Below are positions 1 through 5,993 of a stretch of 8,455 bases of DNA, in pieces. The stretch is from Marinosulfonomonas sp. (GTDB lineage Bacteria > Pseudomonadota > Alphaproteobacteria > Rhodobacterales > Rhodobacteraceae). Location of the stretch: positions 1-8,455 of the forward strand of contig JAHRVD010000255.1 in NCBI GenBank assembly GCA_019090845.1. The letters are read 5' to 3'. Within the stretch, counting starts at the first letter, position 1, and the number at the start of each line of letters is the position of its first letter. Under the pieces are notes generated by a model that ran no database searches, was not told the origin of the DNA, and worked only from the letters and a program-made list of their open reading frames with translations. A program made the position numbers and the translations under genes.

Positions 1-13
1 CCTTATTTTCTTG

Positions 14-36
14 CCTAACGAAAGGTTTACGTTAGG
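14..36. promoter_or_regulatory. Inverted repeat upstream of the first acidic-protein gene (possible operator)
   Basis: CCTAACG at 14-20 and CGTTAGG at 30-36 are perfect 7-nt inverted arms around a 9-nt spacer. The spacer (AAAGGTTTA) is itself nearly symmetrical, so the whole 23 nt is close to a palindrome. It lies 61 nt before the ATG at 98. No T-run follows on either strand, so a terminator is unlikely. Binding by a dimeric regulator is an inference; no known operator is recognised. Confidence 0.4.
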
Positions 37-97
37 TGTTGCCTTGGGTGGAAAAGCGCACGTGAGTTTGTTTGTGCAGAGTTTCCGGGGGTGTGTG

Positions 98-796
98 ATG
101 ATTGTGTTTGTAACGGTAACGTCATGGCTAATGCTAGGCTTCGCTCTGAACTGGATCGGAGTTTTTGACGAAGACGGAGATGAGGAGACCTCATCTGCAG
201 CTATCACAGGGGCGGCGGTCGCGAATACGCGGTCGCCGCAACTGGCAAAAAATACTTTCGCCTTTATTGGTGGAAAAACAGACGAAGATGACGACAAAAT
301 ATCGCAAATGGGTGCGGGCAAAAGTTGGAATGGTGATCCGGCGCGGTTGGGAAAAGTCGCATCGGTTAGTAACGGAGAAGAACCAGTTATGTTTATGAGT
401 GCAGAGCAAGCTAATGTGAACGCCGCTCAATTTGACGAGTCAGTGACCGGGTCCATTTTGGATAAACTCAATTCAGGCTCATCCGCCGAATTTCTGAGCC
501 AGGCCGATGAATTTGAACCGGAAGAGTTTTCACCGGAGCTGGAGATTTTCAACGCCAGCCAATTGGTGACAGCGGGCGAACCGGCTGAATTTTCATCCTA
601 CGACAATGAAGATGAAACAATCGTATTCGCCTATGATCCAATTCAAACTCCTGACCCCAAAATGGAACTGATTTCTGGTGAAAACACGGGCGACAGAGTT
701 TTGTTGATGAACGGTGCGCCGGTTGTGCAGTTTGCCAATGCAACTTCGCTGCGGTTGTCAGATATCAACGTGGTTGAAATCGCTCTGGCAGCCTAG
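98..796 (+). CDS. Acidic membrane-anchored or exported hypothetical protein with RTX-tail-like C-terminal domain
   Basis: No named family is recognised with certainty. Taking the ATG at 98 gives 232 aa. Residues 1 to about 22 are hydrophobic (MIVFVTVTSWLMLGFALNWI), which suggests a signal anchor or uncleaved signal. An acidic run (FDEDGDEE) follows, then about 130 residues of acidic, low-complexity linker rich in E, D, S, N and A. Residues 163-232 look beta-rich. The pattern AEFSSYDNEDETIVFAYDP, then NTGDRVLLMNGAPVVQF and SLRLSDINVVEI, resembles the domain that follows calcium-binding nonapeptide repeats in Rhodobacterales RTX proteins, but no GGxGxD repeat is present. I chose ATG 98 because it puts the hydrophobic segment at the very N-terminus and has a G-rich stretch 6 nt upstream (87-91). 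Starts at 11 (TTG) or 62 (GTG) would add a poorly hydrophobic 17-29 aa. The next gene has the same architecture. Function unknown; surface or secreted location is an inference. Confidence 0.7.
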   Translation: MIVFVTVTSWLMLGFALNWIGVFDEDGDEETSSAAITGAAVANTRSPQLAKNTFAFIGGKTDEDDDKISQMGAGKSWNGDPARLGKVASVSNGEEPVMFMSAEQANVNAAQFDESVTGSILDKLNSGSSAEFLSQADEFEPEEFSPELEIFNASQLVTAGEPAEFSSYDNEDETIVFAYDPIQTPDPKMELISGENTGDRVLLMNGAPVVQFANATSLRLSDINVVEIALAA

Positions 797-882
797 GCAA
801 TCTTTGTAAGCAGCGTTCGTGTGGTGAAACCCCGTCTGGTCCTGACCGCGGCCCGGTGAAACTACCAAGGTTTTATCTACAC

Positions 883-898
883 TTTGCATTGATGCAAA
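883..898. promoter_or_regulatory. Perfect inverted repeat TTTGCAT-TG-ATGCAAA (possible operator)
   Basis: Two 7-nt arms are exact reverse complements around a 2-nt centre, which fits the size and symmetry of a site for a dimeric helix-turn-helix regulator. CTAC (877-880) and GTAG (903-906) extend the symmetry imperfectly. It lies 167 nt upstream of the ATG at 1066 and 86 nt downstream of the preceding stop. No specific regulator is recognised. Confidence 0.4.
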
Positions 899-989
899 CG
901 ACGTAGCCCCAGATTTTAAGTTATCCCCAAAGGCTCCTGCGACCAATGTTTAATACTTGCAGGGCAGGCCGACTGTTAATCATGAATTG

Positions 990-1021
990 GAATGATTTCG
1001 AATGATGTTCCTGATGTGTTC
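990..1021. repeat. Short direct repeats at about 10-nt spacing
   Basis: GAATGAT occurs at 990-996 and again at 1000-1006, each followed by TTC within a few bases. A looser third copy (CTGATGTGTTC, 1011-1021) continues the period. One-helical-turn direct repeats are typical of OmpR/PhoB-type response-regulator boxes, so a binding site is possible. The motif is short and may be chance. Confidence 0.25.
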
Positions 1022-1053
1022 TGTGTTATCGATTGCTTTGATTTTTTCAAGTC

Positions 1054-1058
1054 AAGGG
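1054..1058 (+). promoter_or_regulatory. Ribosome binding site for the acidic-protein gene at 1066
   Basis: AAGGG lies 7 nt before the ATG at 1066 and supports this start over the in-frame ATG two codons later (1072). Confidence 0.6.
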
Positions 1059-1065
1059 CACTACA

Positions 1066-1614
1066 ATGTTAATGGCAGTAATCTTGTTAGGCTTGGTGCC
1101 TCTGGCAATACTTCCGGACTTTCTGGGGACCGATGCATCGCAGGGCGGTGATGACGAAAACCTGGATGACGGTCCCGAGATGCCGACCGACAATATCCTA
1201 GAACCAACCGTTGAAGACGATGGTCTGGATTCCAGCGATAAGGCGGAAAACCCCAAAGACATTCTGACACCTGTTATTGAAGATGACCTGCCTTCCCTAG
1301 ATGATATTGTTCCGGGGGACATCCTGCTGCCCGTAGATGAAATTGAATCCGAGGCAGACACCATTTTTATCAACTTTGAAGAATTCCAAGGGTCCGGCTA
1401 CGCCGAGATCGAAGATTTTGAGGCAGACTCAGATATTCTGCACGTTTTGATTGATCCGGACACGGTAGAGGGTGAACTGGAAGCTAAAGTCGTTGCCAGT
1501 GACAATGGGCAGGACGCGGATGTTTATATCGAGGACTATCGAATTGCCGTCCTGAAAGGGGCTGCCGACGCAACCGAGGACAACGTGTTCGTCGAAGTCG
1601 GCAAAATTAACTAA
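1066..1614 (+). CDS. Acidic membrane-anchored or exported hypothetical protein, RTX-tail-like, architectural relative of the upstream gene
   Basis: This 182-aa protein has no certain family name. Residues 1-21 are hydrophobic (MLMAVILLGLVPLAILPDFLG), a likely signal anchor. Residues 22-97 are a strongly acidic, proline-containing linker with three spaced copies of an I-L-x-P motif (residues 44, 66 and 86), mostly followed by acidic residues. Residues 98-182 form a probable beta domain. The segment AEIEDFEADSDILHVLIDP, then DADVYIEDYRIAVLKGAA and DNVFVEV, follows the pattern I-x-D-F-x-x-x-x-D-x-L, then alternating hydrophobics, seen at the end of Rhodobacterales RTX proteins. No glycine-rich calcium-binding repeats are present. 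The start is supported by AAGGG at 1054-1058, 7 nt upstream. The stop overlaps the stop of the convergent gene by 8 nt. It probably shares ancestry and location with the preceding gene; its function is unknown. Confidence 0.75.
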   Translation: MLMAVILLGLVPLAILPDFLGTDASQGGDDENLDDGPEMPTDNILEPTVEDDGLDSSDKAENPKDILTPVIEDDLPSLDDIVPGDILLPVDEIESEADTIFINFEEFQGSGYAEIEDFEADSDILHVLIDPDTVEGELEAKVVASDNGQDADVYIEDYRIAVLKGAADATEDNVFVEVGKIN

Positions 1615-2122
1615 CTTGCCCGGGCCAAAAAACTGGCGATTGCGCGTAAGCGATATAGAGCGGATGCTTGGGATGTCCGGCTTTGGACAAACCCAGATGG
1701 AACAAATCAGAATGTGATCGGCGAAGCATTATTTCGACCTGCGGACCACGGTTCAGGTGCTGCCCATGGGTTCCCCAAGCGCAAATAATCGTATCAGCCC
1801 AATCGCAAGCATCCAGTATGGCCGTGTCATTATCCGACCCAATGGGATCATCAGCACGCCGCATATTCCGCGGATCGGTGTCGCGCCATGCGAATATATT
1901 GGTGACACGGAATGCCCCAAACCCCAGACTGCGCCCGCGCCGCTCGCAGCGCTCGACCGTTGGATCATTCTGAACCTCTGTCGCCGTCGAAGGGTTGAGC
2001 ATGATGAAGGCAACTTTTTTACCATCCGACCAGCGCCGAGTAAGACTATAACGATATTTTTCGCAGTCCGAATAAACCGCAACGCTGGCTGCGTCGTCTT
2101 TTTGATGCGCGCGTGTAATCAT
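1607..2122 (-). CDS. DUF1643 family protein
   Basis: This 171-aa cytoplasmic-looking protein matches the DUF1643 family (Pfam PF07799) by its characteristic motifs in order: LTRRW (27-31), IMLNPSTA (40-47), NDPTVERC (52-59), TNIFAWRDTDP (74-84), CAWGTHG (114-120) and GHPKHPLY (149-156). The length is usual for the family. The biochemical role of the family is not established to my knowledge, so none is assigned. The ATG at 2122 has a G-run (CGGGG) just upstream and gives an N-terminus (ITRAHQKDDAASVAVYSDC) of the expected kind. It lies 44 nt downstream of truB on the same strand and is probably the last gene of an rbfA-truB-DUF1643 transcription unit. Its 3' end overlaps the convergent acidic-protein gene by 8 nt. 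Confidence 0.87.
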   Translation of the reverse strand: MITRAHQKDDAASVAVYSDCEKYRYSLTRRWSDGKKVAFIMLNPSTATEVQNDPTVERCERRGRSLGFGAFRVTNIFAWRDTDPRNMRRADDPIGSDNDTAILDACDWADTIICAWGTHGQHLNRGPQVEIMLRRSHSDLFHLGLSKAGHPKHPLYIAYAQSPVFWPGQVS

Positions 2123-2166
2123 TGCCCCGACTTGTGCAATGCCACATGATTTTCCGCAAGGCGGCT

Positions 2167-3072
2167 TTAGATATTGATGATCCGCTTTGGATGTAGCTCA
2201 CCAGATCGGTAAATGCCTATGCCAACGGCCTGTCCCTGATGGCTGGCCCATGCCTCGTCTCCATATTCGGCGTTGGATGCAAGGACCTGCGCCGGGTTGC
2301 CATTTCGCAGACGTGCAGCAGATTCGGCTGTGCAGGGCAATTCTGGCAAATCGACAAGCGCCAGCTCCAGCGGTTGCAAAAGGGCGTCGATTTCGGCTGA
2401 CTTCGCCAGGGCCTCCACCTGATCAAGGCTCACCGCGTCGTCCACATCAAACGGCCCTGACCATAGGCGGCGCAGTTCCAATACATGGCCAAAACAGCCC
2501 AAGGACGCCCCCAAATCGCGGGCGATTGCGCGCACGTAGCCACCTTTGCCGCAGACCAGTTCCAATTCAATCGTATTGTCGTCGACATAGCCCTGATAGC
2601 TTAGTGATTGAACGAACAATGGTCGCGCCGCGATTTCTATGTCTTCCCCGGCGCGGGCCAGTTTATAGGCCCGCACGCCGTCGATCTTTACGGCCGAAAA
2701 CTTTGGCGGGATCTGCTGTATGTTGCCAACAAACGGCGCCAGAGCCGCCTGGATTTCATCGTCGCTGGGGCGCAGATCGCTTGACGCAATAACTTCGCCT
2801 TCGGTGTCGTCGGTATTGGTGGCCTGACCCAGCCGAACGGTAAACTGATAGGCTTTCATTGCGTCCGTTATATAGGGCACGGTTTTTGTGGCCTCGCCTA
2901 ACGCGATCGCCAAAACACCCGTTGCTGCCGGATCCAGCGTTCCCGCATGTCCGGCTTTTTTGGCATCGAAGGCCCATTTAACTTTGTTCACAACGCCAGA
3001 AGATGTGATCCCTGCGGGCTTATCTATCACAAGCCAACCCGAGACGTTGCGACCCTTTTTATGTCTGGCCAT
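2167..3072 (-). CDS. truB: tRNA pseudouridine(55) synthase TruB
   Basis: TruB converts U55 in the T-loop of most tRNAs to pseudouridine in the cytoplasm. The 301-aa product has the family N-terminus [13 protein letters not shown] (12-24), the catalytic motif [14 protein letters not shown] (41-54) with the nucleophilic aspartate at D47 (equivalent to E. coli D48), a [17 protein letters not shown] motif, and [15 protein letters not shown], the usual third conserved block. The C-terminal region after about residue 240 is short, as in the bacterial type. The ATG overlaps the rbfA stop by one base (TGATG). Together with the lack of a clear Shine-Dalgarno sequence, this points to translational coupling with rbfA. 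The rbfA-truB pairing is common in bacteria and places the gene in a ribosome/tRNA maturation unit. Confidence 0.97.
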   Translation of the reverse strand: MARHKKGRNVSGWLVIDKPAGITSSGVVNKVKWAFDAKKAGHAGTLDPAATGVLAIALGEATKTVPYITDAMKAYQFTVRLGQATNTDDTEGEVIASSDLRPSDDEIQAALAPFVGNIQQIPPKFSAVKIDGVRAYKLARAGEDIEIAARPLFVQSLSYQGYVDDNTIELELVCGKGGYVRAIARDLGASLGCFGHVLELRRLWSGPFDVDDAVSLDQVEALAKSAEIDALLQPLELALVDLPELPCTAESAARLRNGNPAQVLASNAEYGDEAWASHQGQAVGIGIYRSGELHPKRIINI

Positions 3073-3467
3073 CAGTCTTCGGTATCTCTGCGAACATTGT
3101 CTTGTTCAAAAAGCCGTTTTGTGGCGTCCATCCGGTCAAAGGTTTCATCAATTTCAAATCGAATTTCCGGCGAGTGTTTTAGCGCGACAGCTTTGGACAC
3201 AGCGCGCCGGATTTCGTAGCGGTTTCGGCGGAGTGCTTCCAGCGCGAGCTCTTTGCCATCGCCGCCAAGGGGCAGGATATAGGCTGTTGCTATACGCAGA
3301 TCAGCCGAGGCGCGGACCTCGCCGACGGTAATTGACATGCGGTTCAGGTCCGGATCGTGAATTTCACCCCGTGACAACGTCAGTGACAAGGCCCGACGGA
3401 TCAATTCGCCAACGCGCAATTGCCGCTGAGACGGACCGGAAGCTGAATAAGGATCTTTTTTTGCCAT
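3072..3467 (-). CDS. rbfA: 30S ribosome-binding factor RbfA
   Basis: RbfA is a small KH-like-fold protein that binds free 30S subunits and helps late maturation of 16S rRNA, notably near its 5' end. The 131-aa product begins [20 protein letters not shown], has the family helix [19 protein letters not shown], then the strand [28 protein letters not shown], and ends with a helix and strand [33 protein letters not shown]. Length is typical. The reading frame stays open upstream to 3770, but that extension runs antisense through the dapB N-terminus and is not RbfA-like, so the ATG at 3467 is preferred. No strong Shine-Dalgarno is visible. It is the first gene of the minus-strand cluster and is divergent from dapB across 94 nt; its stop overlaps the truB start. 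Confidence 0.95.
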   Translation of the reverse strand: MAKKDPYSASGPSQRQLRVGELIRRALSLTLSRGEIHDPDLNRMSITVGEVRASADLRIATAYILPLGGDGKELALEALRRNRYEIRRAVSKAVALKHSPEIRFEIDETFDRMDATKRLFEQDNVRRDTED

Positions 3468-3561
3468 GGCGTCGGATAATCCCGAATTCGTGCCGTTGCA
3501 ACCGGGGCTTTGCCTTGTGCCTGCCAACCAGCTAAACCGGGCCAGAAATAAGGAGAGATCG
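3468..3561. promoter_or_regulatory. Divergent intergenic region rbfA / dapB
   Basis: These 94 nt separate two divergently transcribed genes, so promoters for both are expected here or just inside the flanking genes. On the plus strand TTGCCT (3510-3515), 17 nt, then TAAACC (3533-3538) is a possible but weak sigma-70-like pair for dapB; the -10 element matches poorly. No convincing pair was found for rbfA. The role is inferred from position. Confidence 0.4.
3550..3555 (+). promoter_or_regulatory. Ribosome binding site deciding the dapB start
   Basis: AAGGAG lies 6 nt before the ATG at 3562 and is the best Shine-Dalgarno match in the window. It rejects the longer in-frame start at ATG 3466, which would lie opposite the rbfA start codon and add 32 residues unlike any DapB N-terminus. 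Confidence 0.85.
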
Positions 3562-4371
3562 ATGACCGAAAAAACGCGGATAGTTGTCACCGGTGCGTCC
3601 GGGCGTATGGGACAGATGCTGATTCGCACGGTTTTGGCGTCTAAAAAGGCGGAACTTGTGGGCGTCGTTGAACGGTCAGGACACAGCTGGGTCGGGCTGG
3701 ACATCGGGCGTGCAATGGGTGGCACCGATATCGGTTTGACGGTGACGGATGACCCGCTGGAAGTTTTCAAAAAATGTCAGGCGATCCTCGATTTCACCGC
3801 CCCCGCGGCGACGGTTTCCTTTGCCGCCCTTGCTGCGCAAGTGCGCGCGGTTCACGTGATCGGAACGACGGGCCTGTCCGACGATGACATCGCCAAACTG
3901 GACGCAGCCGCGCAGGACGCAGTAATTGTGCGGGCCGGGAATATGAGCCTGGGTGTCAACCTGCTGACCAAACTGACCAGCATGGTTTCCGCAGCACTTG
4001 ACGAAGACTTTGACATTGAAATTGTCGAGGCCCATCACAATCAAAAGGTTGATGCACCATCTGGCACAGCATTAATGCTAGGCCACGCGGCAGCGGATGG
4101 ACGCGGTGTTGATCTGGATGAGGTGTCTGATCGTGGGCGCGATGGAATAACCGGCGCGCGCAAGCGCGGCGATATCGGTTTTTCCGCAATTCGTGGCGGC
4201 GACATCGTGGGTGAACATGACGTGATATTTGCTGGGGCAGGCGAACGAATTGTATTGCGCCACATAGCGACCGACCGAAGCCTGTTTGCCAAGGGTGCTT
4301 TGCGAGCCGCAGCTTGGGGACAGGGCAAAAATCCCGGCGCTTACGACATGTTCGATGTGCTGGGCCTTTGA
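3562..4371 (+). CDS. dapB: 4-hydroxy-tetrahydrodipicolinate reductase DapB
   Basis: DapB reduces 4-hydroxy-tetrahydrodipicolinate to tetrahydrodipicolinate with NAD(P)H in the cytoplasm, on the diaminopimelate/lysine pathway. The 269-aa product (E. coli 273) begins with the Rossmann nucleotide-binding strand [13 protein letters not shown], carries DFTAP and IGTTGLS in the NAD domain, and has the family signature [15 protein letters not shown], with H158 and K162 at the positions of E. coli catalytic H159 and K163. The C-terminus ([28 protein letters not shown]) is also typical. The start is fixed by AAGGAG 6 nt upstream. It is divergent from rbfA and convergent with the DUF1674 gene, with only 4 nt between the stops, so it probably forms a single-gene transcript. 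Confidence 0.97.
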   Translation: MTEKTRIVVTGASGRMGQMLIRTVLASKKAELVGVVERSGHSWVGLDIGRAMGGTDIGLTVTDDPLEVFKKCQAILDFTAPAATVSFAALAAQVRAVHVIGTTGLSDDDIAKLDAAAQDAVIVRAGNMSLGVNLLTKLTSMVSAALDEDFDIEIVEAHHNQKVDAPSGTALMLGHAAADGRGVDLDEVSDRGRDGITGARKRGDIGFSAIRGGDIVGEHDVIFAGAGERIVLRHIATDRSLFAKGALRAAAWGQGKNPGAYDMFDVLGL

Positions 4372-4375
4372 CGCC

Positions 4376-4558
4376 TTAGAAATCGACCGCGATACCGTTC
4401 TTTTCCCAATCGCCATAGCGGACAGGTTCTGGCCCGTCCCGGCCACCCAATTCTGGCGCAGGTTTTTTCTGCGTCGCAGTTTCACGCCGGGCCTGGGCCT
4501 CGGCTAATGCGCGTTGGGCGGCGGGCGGAATATCGGTTTTATCTTTGTTGTTTGTCAT
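4376..4558 (-). CDS. DUF1674 / SDHAF4-like succinate dehydrogenase assembly factor
   Basis: This 60-aa protein carries the diagnostic C-terminal block of DUF1674 (Pfam PF07896), GGRDGPEPVRYGDWEKNGIAVDF, preceded by a helix-forming AAQRALAEAQARRE segment and a K/P-rich linker. The eukaryotic member SDHAF4 binds flavinylated SdhA and promotes assembly of succinate dehydrogenase. The same role is likely here but inferred, because no sdh gene is in the window. The full conserved tail up to the terminal phenylalanine is present, so the gene is intact. No clear Shine-Dalgarno precedes the ATG at 4558. It converges on dapB (4 nt between stops) and diverges from rsmB (69 nt). Confidence 0.9.
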   Translation of the reverse strand: MTNNKDKTDIPPAAQRALAEAQARRETATQKKPAPELGGRDGPEPVRYGDWEKNGIAVDF

Positions 4559-4627
4559 TGGACACGCTTGTTCAGATCAGGTGTGTGATATAGGGCGGCG
4601 GGGATGCATTCAAGATACGGGAACTAA
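4559..4627. promoter_or_regulatory. Divergent intergenic region DUF1674 / rsmB
   Basis: These 69 nt lie between two divergent start codons, so promoters in both directions are expected. On the plus strand TTGTTC (4569-4574) followed after 15 nt by TATAGG is a possible rsmB promoter, but the spacing is short and the match weak. The interpretation comes from position only. Confidence 0.35.
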
Positions 4628-5902
4628 ATGGATAGCTTGGGACTTGCACCCCGTCTCGCGGCGGCACGTTTGGTAAATGCGGTGACCATCCAAGGGCATC
4701 TGTTATCAGAAAAATTGCCAATGGCGCTGGAAAAGCTGACGCCAGAAGATCGCGCAAGGGCCGGGCGGTTGGCACATTCCTGCTTGCGTTGGATGGATCG
4801 TTCGGACCGCATCCTTGGCCCGCATCTGCGAAAGCGTCCACCACCAGAGGTTCTGAACGTCCTTCGTCTGGCAGTGGTCGAGATTTGTCAGGAAAATTCT
4901 GCACCCCATGGGGTTGTGAATTCAGCAGTTGAGATTGTGCAACGCCAGCCCAAAGGCAAGTCGTTCAAAGGTTTGGTTAACGCAGTTTTGCGCAACGTAG
5001 CTAAGGACGGCACCGAGAAATGGTCAAAGCTGCCGCCGCCACAATTGCCCAAATGGTTACGAAAGCCGCTGATCGGCGATTTTGGGAAGGCCACGATCAG
5101 TGCGATTGAACTGGCCCATTCAAACGGCGCGCCGCTTGATATCACACCAAAATCTGACCCTGACGCGCTGGCGACAGCCTTGGGTGGCGTTGTTTTACCT
5201 ACTGGCTCGGTTCGGATCGACAAAAATGTGCAGGTCACGTCATTGCCCGGCTACGAGGCGGGCGATTGGTGGGTGCAGGATGGTGCTGCGGCACTGCCCG
5301 CCAAACTGTTGGCGGTGAAAAAGGGCGAGCGGGTGCTTGATCTGTGTGCAGCACCCGGCGGCAAGACCATGCAGTTGGCAGCAGCGGGCGGCGCCGTTAC
5401 GGCGCTCGATATATCTGCGACGCGGATGAAACGCGTGCAGGAGAATTTGGATCGCACAGGCCTGTCGGCGGAACTGGTCGTGGGCGATGTCTTCAAATAT
5501 CAGGCCAAGCCATTTGACGCGATCTTGCTGGATGCGCCTTGCTCGGCAACGGGCACGATCCGTCGCCATCCTGATCTGCCTTATGCCAAAAACAGTGAAG
5601 GATTTCAGGCGCTGTTTGAGATGCAGGAAAAGATGCTGGATCATGCTTTGTCACTGCTTGCACCGGGCGGGCGCTTGGTTTTCTGCACATGCAGCCTTTT
5701 GTTCGACGAGGGTGACGAGCAGATCAAAGATGCGCTTGGGCGTCATCCGGGCCTGCGCGTGATGTCGAAAAACCTGTCCTTACCGGGTGTGCCGGACGAA
5801 TGGTGCAATGAATTTGGCATCCGCACACGGCCGGATTTCTGGCCTGAACTGGGCGGAATGGACGGTTTCTTCATGACAATTCTGCAAAAGCCCGCTGGAT
5901 AA
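4628..5902 (+). CDS. rsmB: 16S rRNA (cytosine(967)-C5)-methyltransferase RsmB/Sun
   Basis: RsmB methylates C967 of 16S rRNA with S-adenosylmethionine before subunit assembly. The 424-aa product has an N-terminal NusB-like helical RNA-binding domain (about residues 5-130, with LRLAVVEICQE and FKGLVNAVLRNV) and a C-terminal NOL1/NOP2/Sun methyltransferase domain from about residue 215. Visible motifs are the SAM-binding VLDLCAAPGGKT (D238 to K246 region), LDAPCSATGTIRRHPD (D302, C305) and FCTCSLL with C355 as the expected nucleophilic cysteine; both family cysteines are present. The tail GGMDGFFMTILQK matches the family's C-terminal strand. Length is normal. The ATG at 4628 has only a weak upstream GGGA. 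It is the first gene of a plus-strand series with the heparinase-like gene and purH. Confidence 0.95.
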   Translation: MDSLGLAPRLAAARLVNAVTIQGHLLSEKLPMALEKLTPEDRARAGRLAHSCLRWMDRSDRILGPHLRKRPPPEVLNVLRLAVVEICQENSAPHGVVNSAVEIVQRQPKGKSFKGLVNAVLRNVAKDGTEKWSKLPPPQLPKWLRKPLIGDFGKATISAIELAHSNGAPLDITPKSDPDALATALGGVVLPTGSVRIDKNVQVTSLPGYEAGDWWVQDGAAALPAKLLAVKKGERVLDLCAAPGGKTMQLAAAGGAVTALDISATRMKRVQENLDRTGLSAELVVGDVFKYQAKPFDAILLDAPCSATGTIRRHPDLPYAKNSEGFQALFEMQEKMLDHALSLLAPGGRLVFCTCSLLFDEGDEQIKDALGRHPGLRVMSKNLSLPGVPDEWCNEFGIRTRPDFWPELGGMDGFFMTILQKPAG

Positions 5903-5993
5903 AAATTTGGTCAATGACAGAATCGACCACTGTCGGTATTGTGCCTGAAAAGAGGGTCCGCAAAGGATCCGGCTCAGAGTCGAGGCAGGGCCA

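Larger units (their letters stand above)
797..1065. other. 269-nt intergenic region between the two acidic-protein genes
   Basis: This gap has no convincing gene on either strand. It contains a 16-nt palindrome-like element (883-898), two copies of GGTGAAAC (823-830 and 855-862), a tandem GAATGAT repeat (990-1021) and a Shine-Dalgarno sequence (1054-1058). It most likely holds the promoter and control region of the gene at 1066. The size of the gap and its repeats suggest the two acidic genes are transcribed separately. Confidence 0.5.

Noticed and set aside
758..946. 62-codon minus-strand frame in the intergenic region
   Set aside because: It overlaps the end of the first acidic gene, shows no recognisable motif, and would run across the 883-898 palindrome. 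It is not supported as a gene.
1618..1625. GCCCGGGC palindrome downstream of the second acidic gene as a terminator
   Set aside because: It is an 8-nt palindrome without loop space, and on the plus strand it is followed by A residues rather than a T-run. It lies inside the DUF1643 coding sequence.
1757..2149. Open frame of 130 codons on the plus strand opposite the DUF1643 gene
   Set aside because: It has no family resemblance, and the minus-strand DUF1643 motifs are unambiguous.
2187..2792. Open frame of 201 codons on the plus strand opposite truB
   Set aside because: It is arginine/proline-rich with no recognisable motif and lies wholly antisense to a clear truB, so it is a shadow frame.
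3466..3561. Longer dapB beginning at ATG 3466
   Set aside because: It would overlap the rbfA start codon and add 32 residues before the Rossmann motif. AAGGAG 6 nt before 3562 fixes the shorter start.
3468..3770. N-terminal extension of the rbfA frame by about 100 residues
   Set aside because: The extension is antisense to the dapB leader and first codons and looks nothing like RbfA. The ATG at 3467 gives the normal 131-aa length.
5916..5934. GACAG / CTGTC inverted repeat after rsmB as a terminator or operator
   Set aside because: The stem is only 5 bp with a 9-nt loop and no T-run follows. It is too weak to call.
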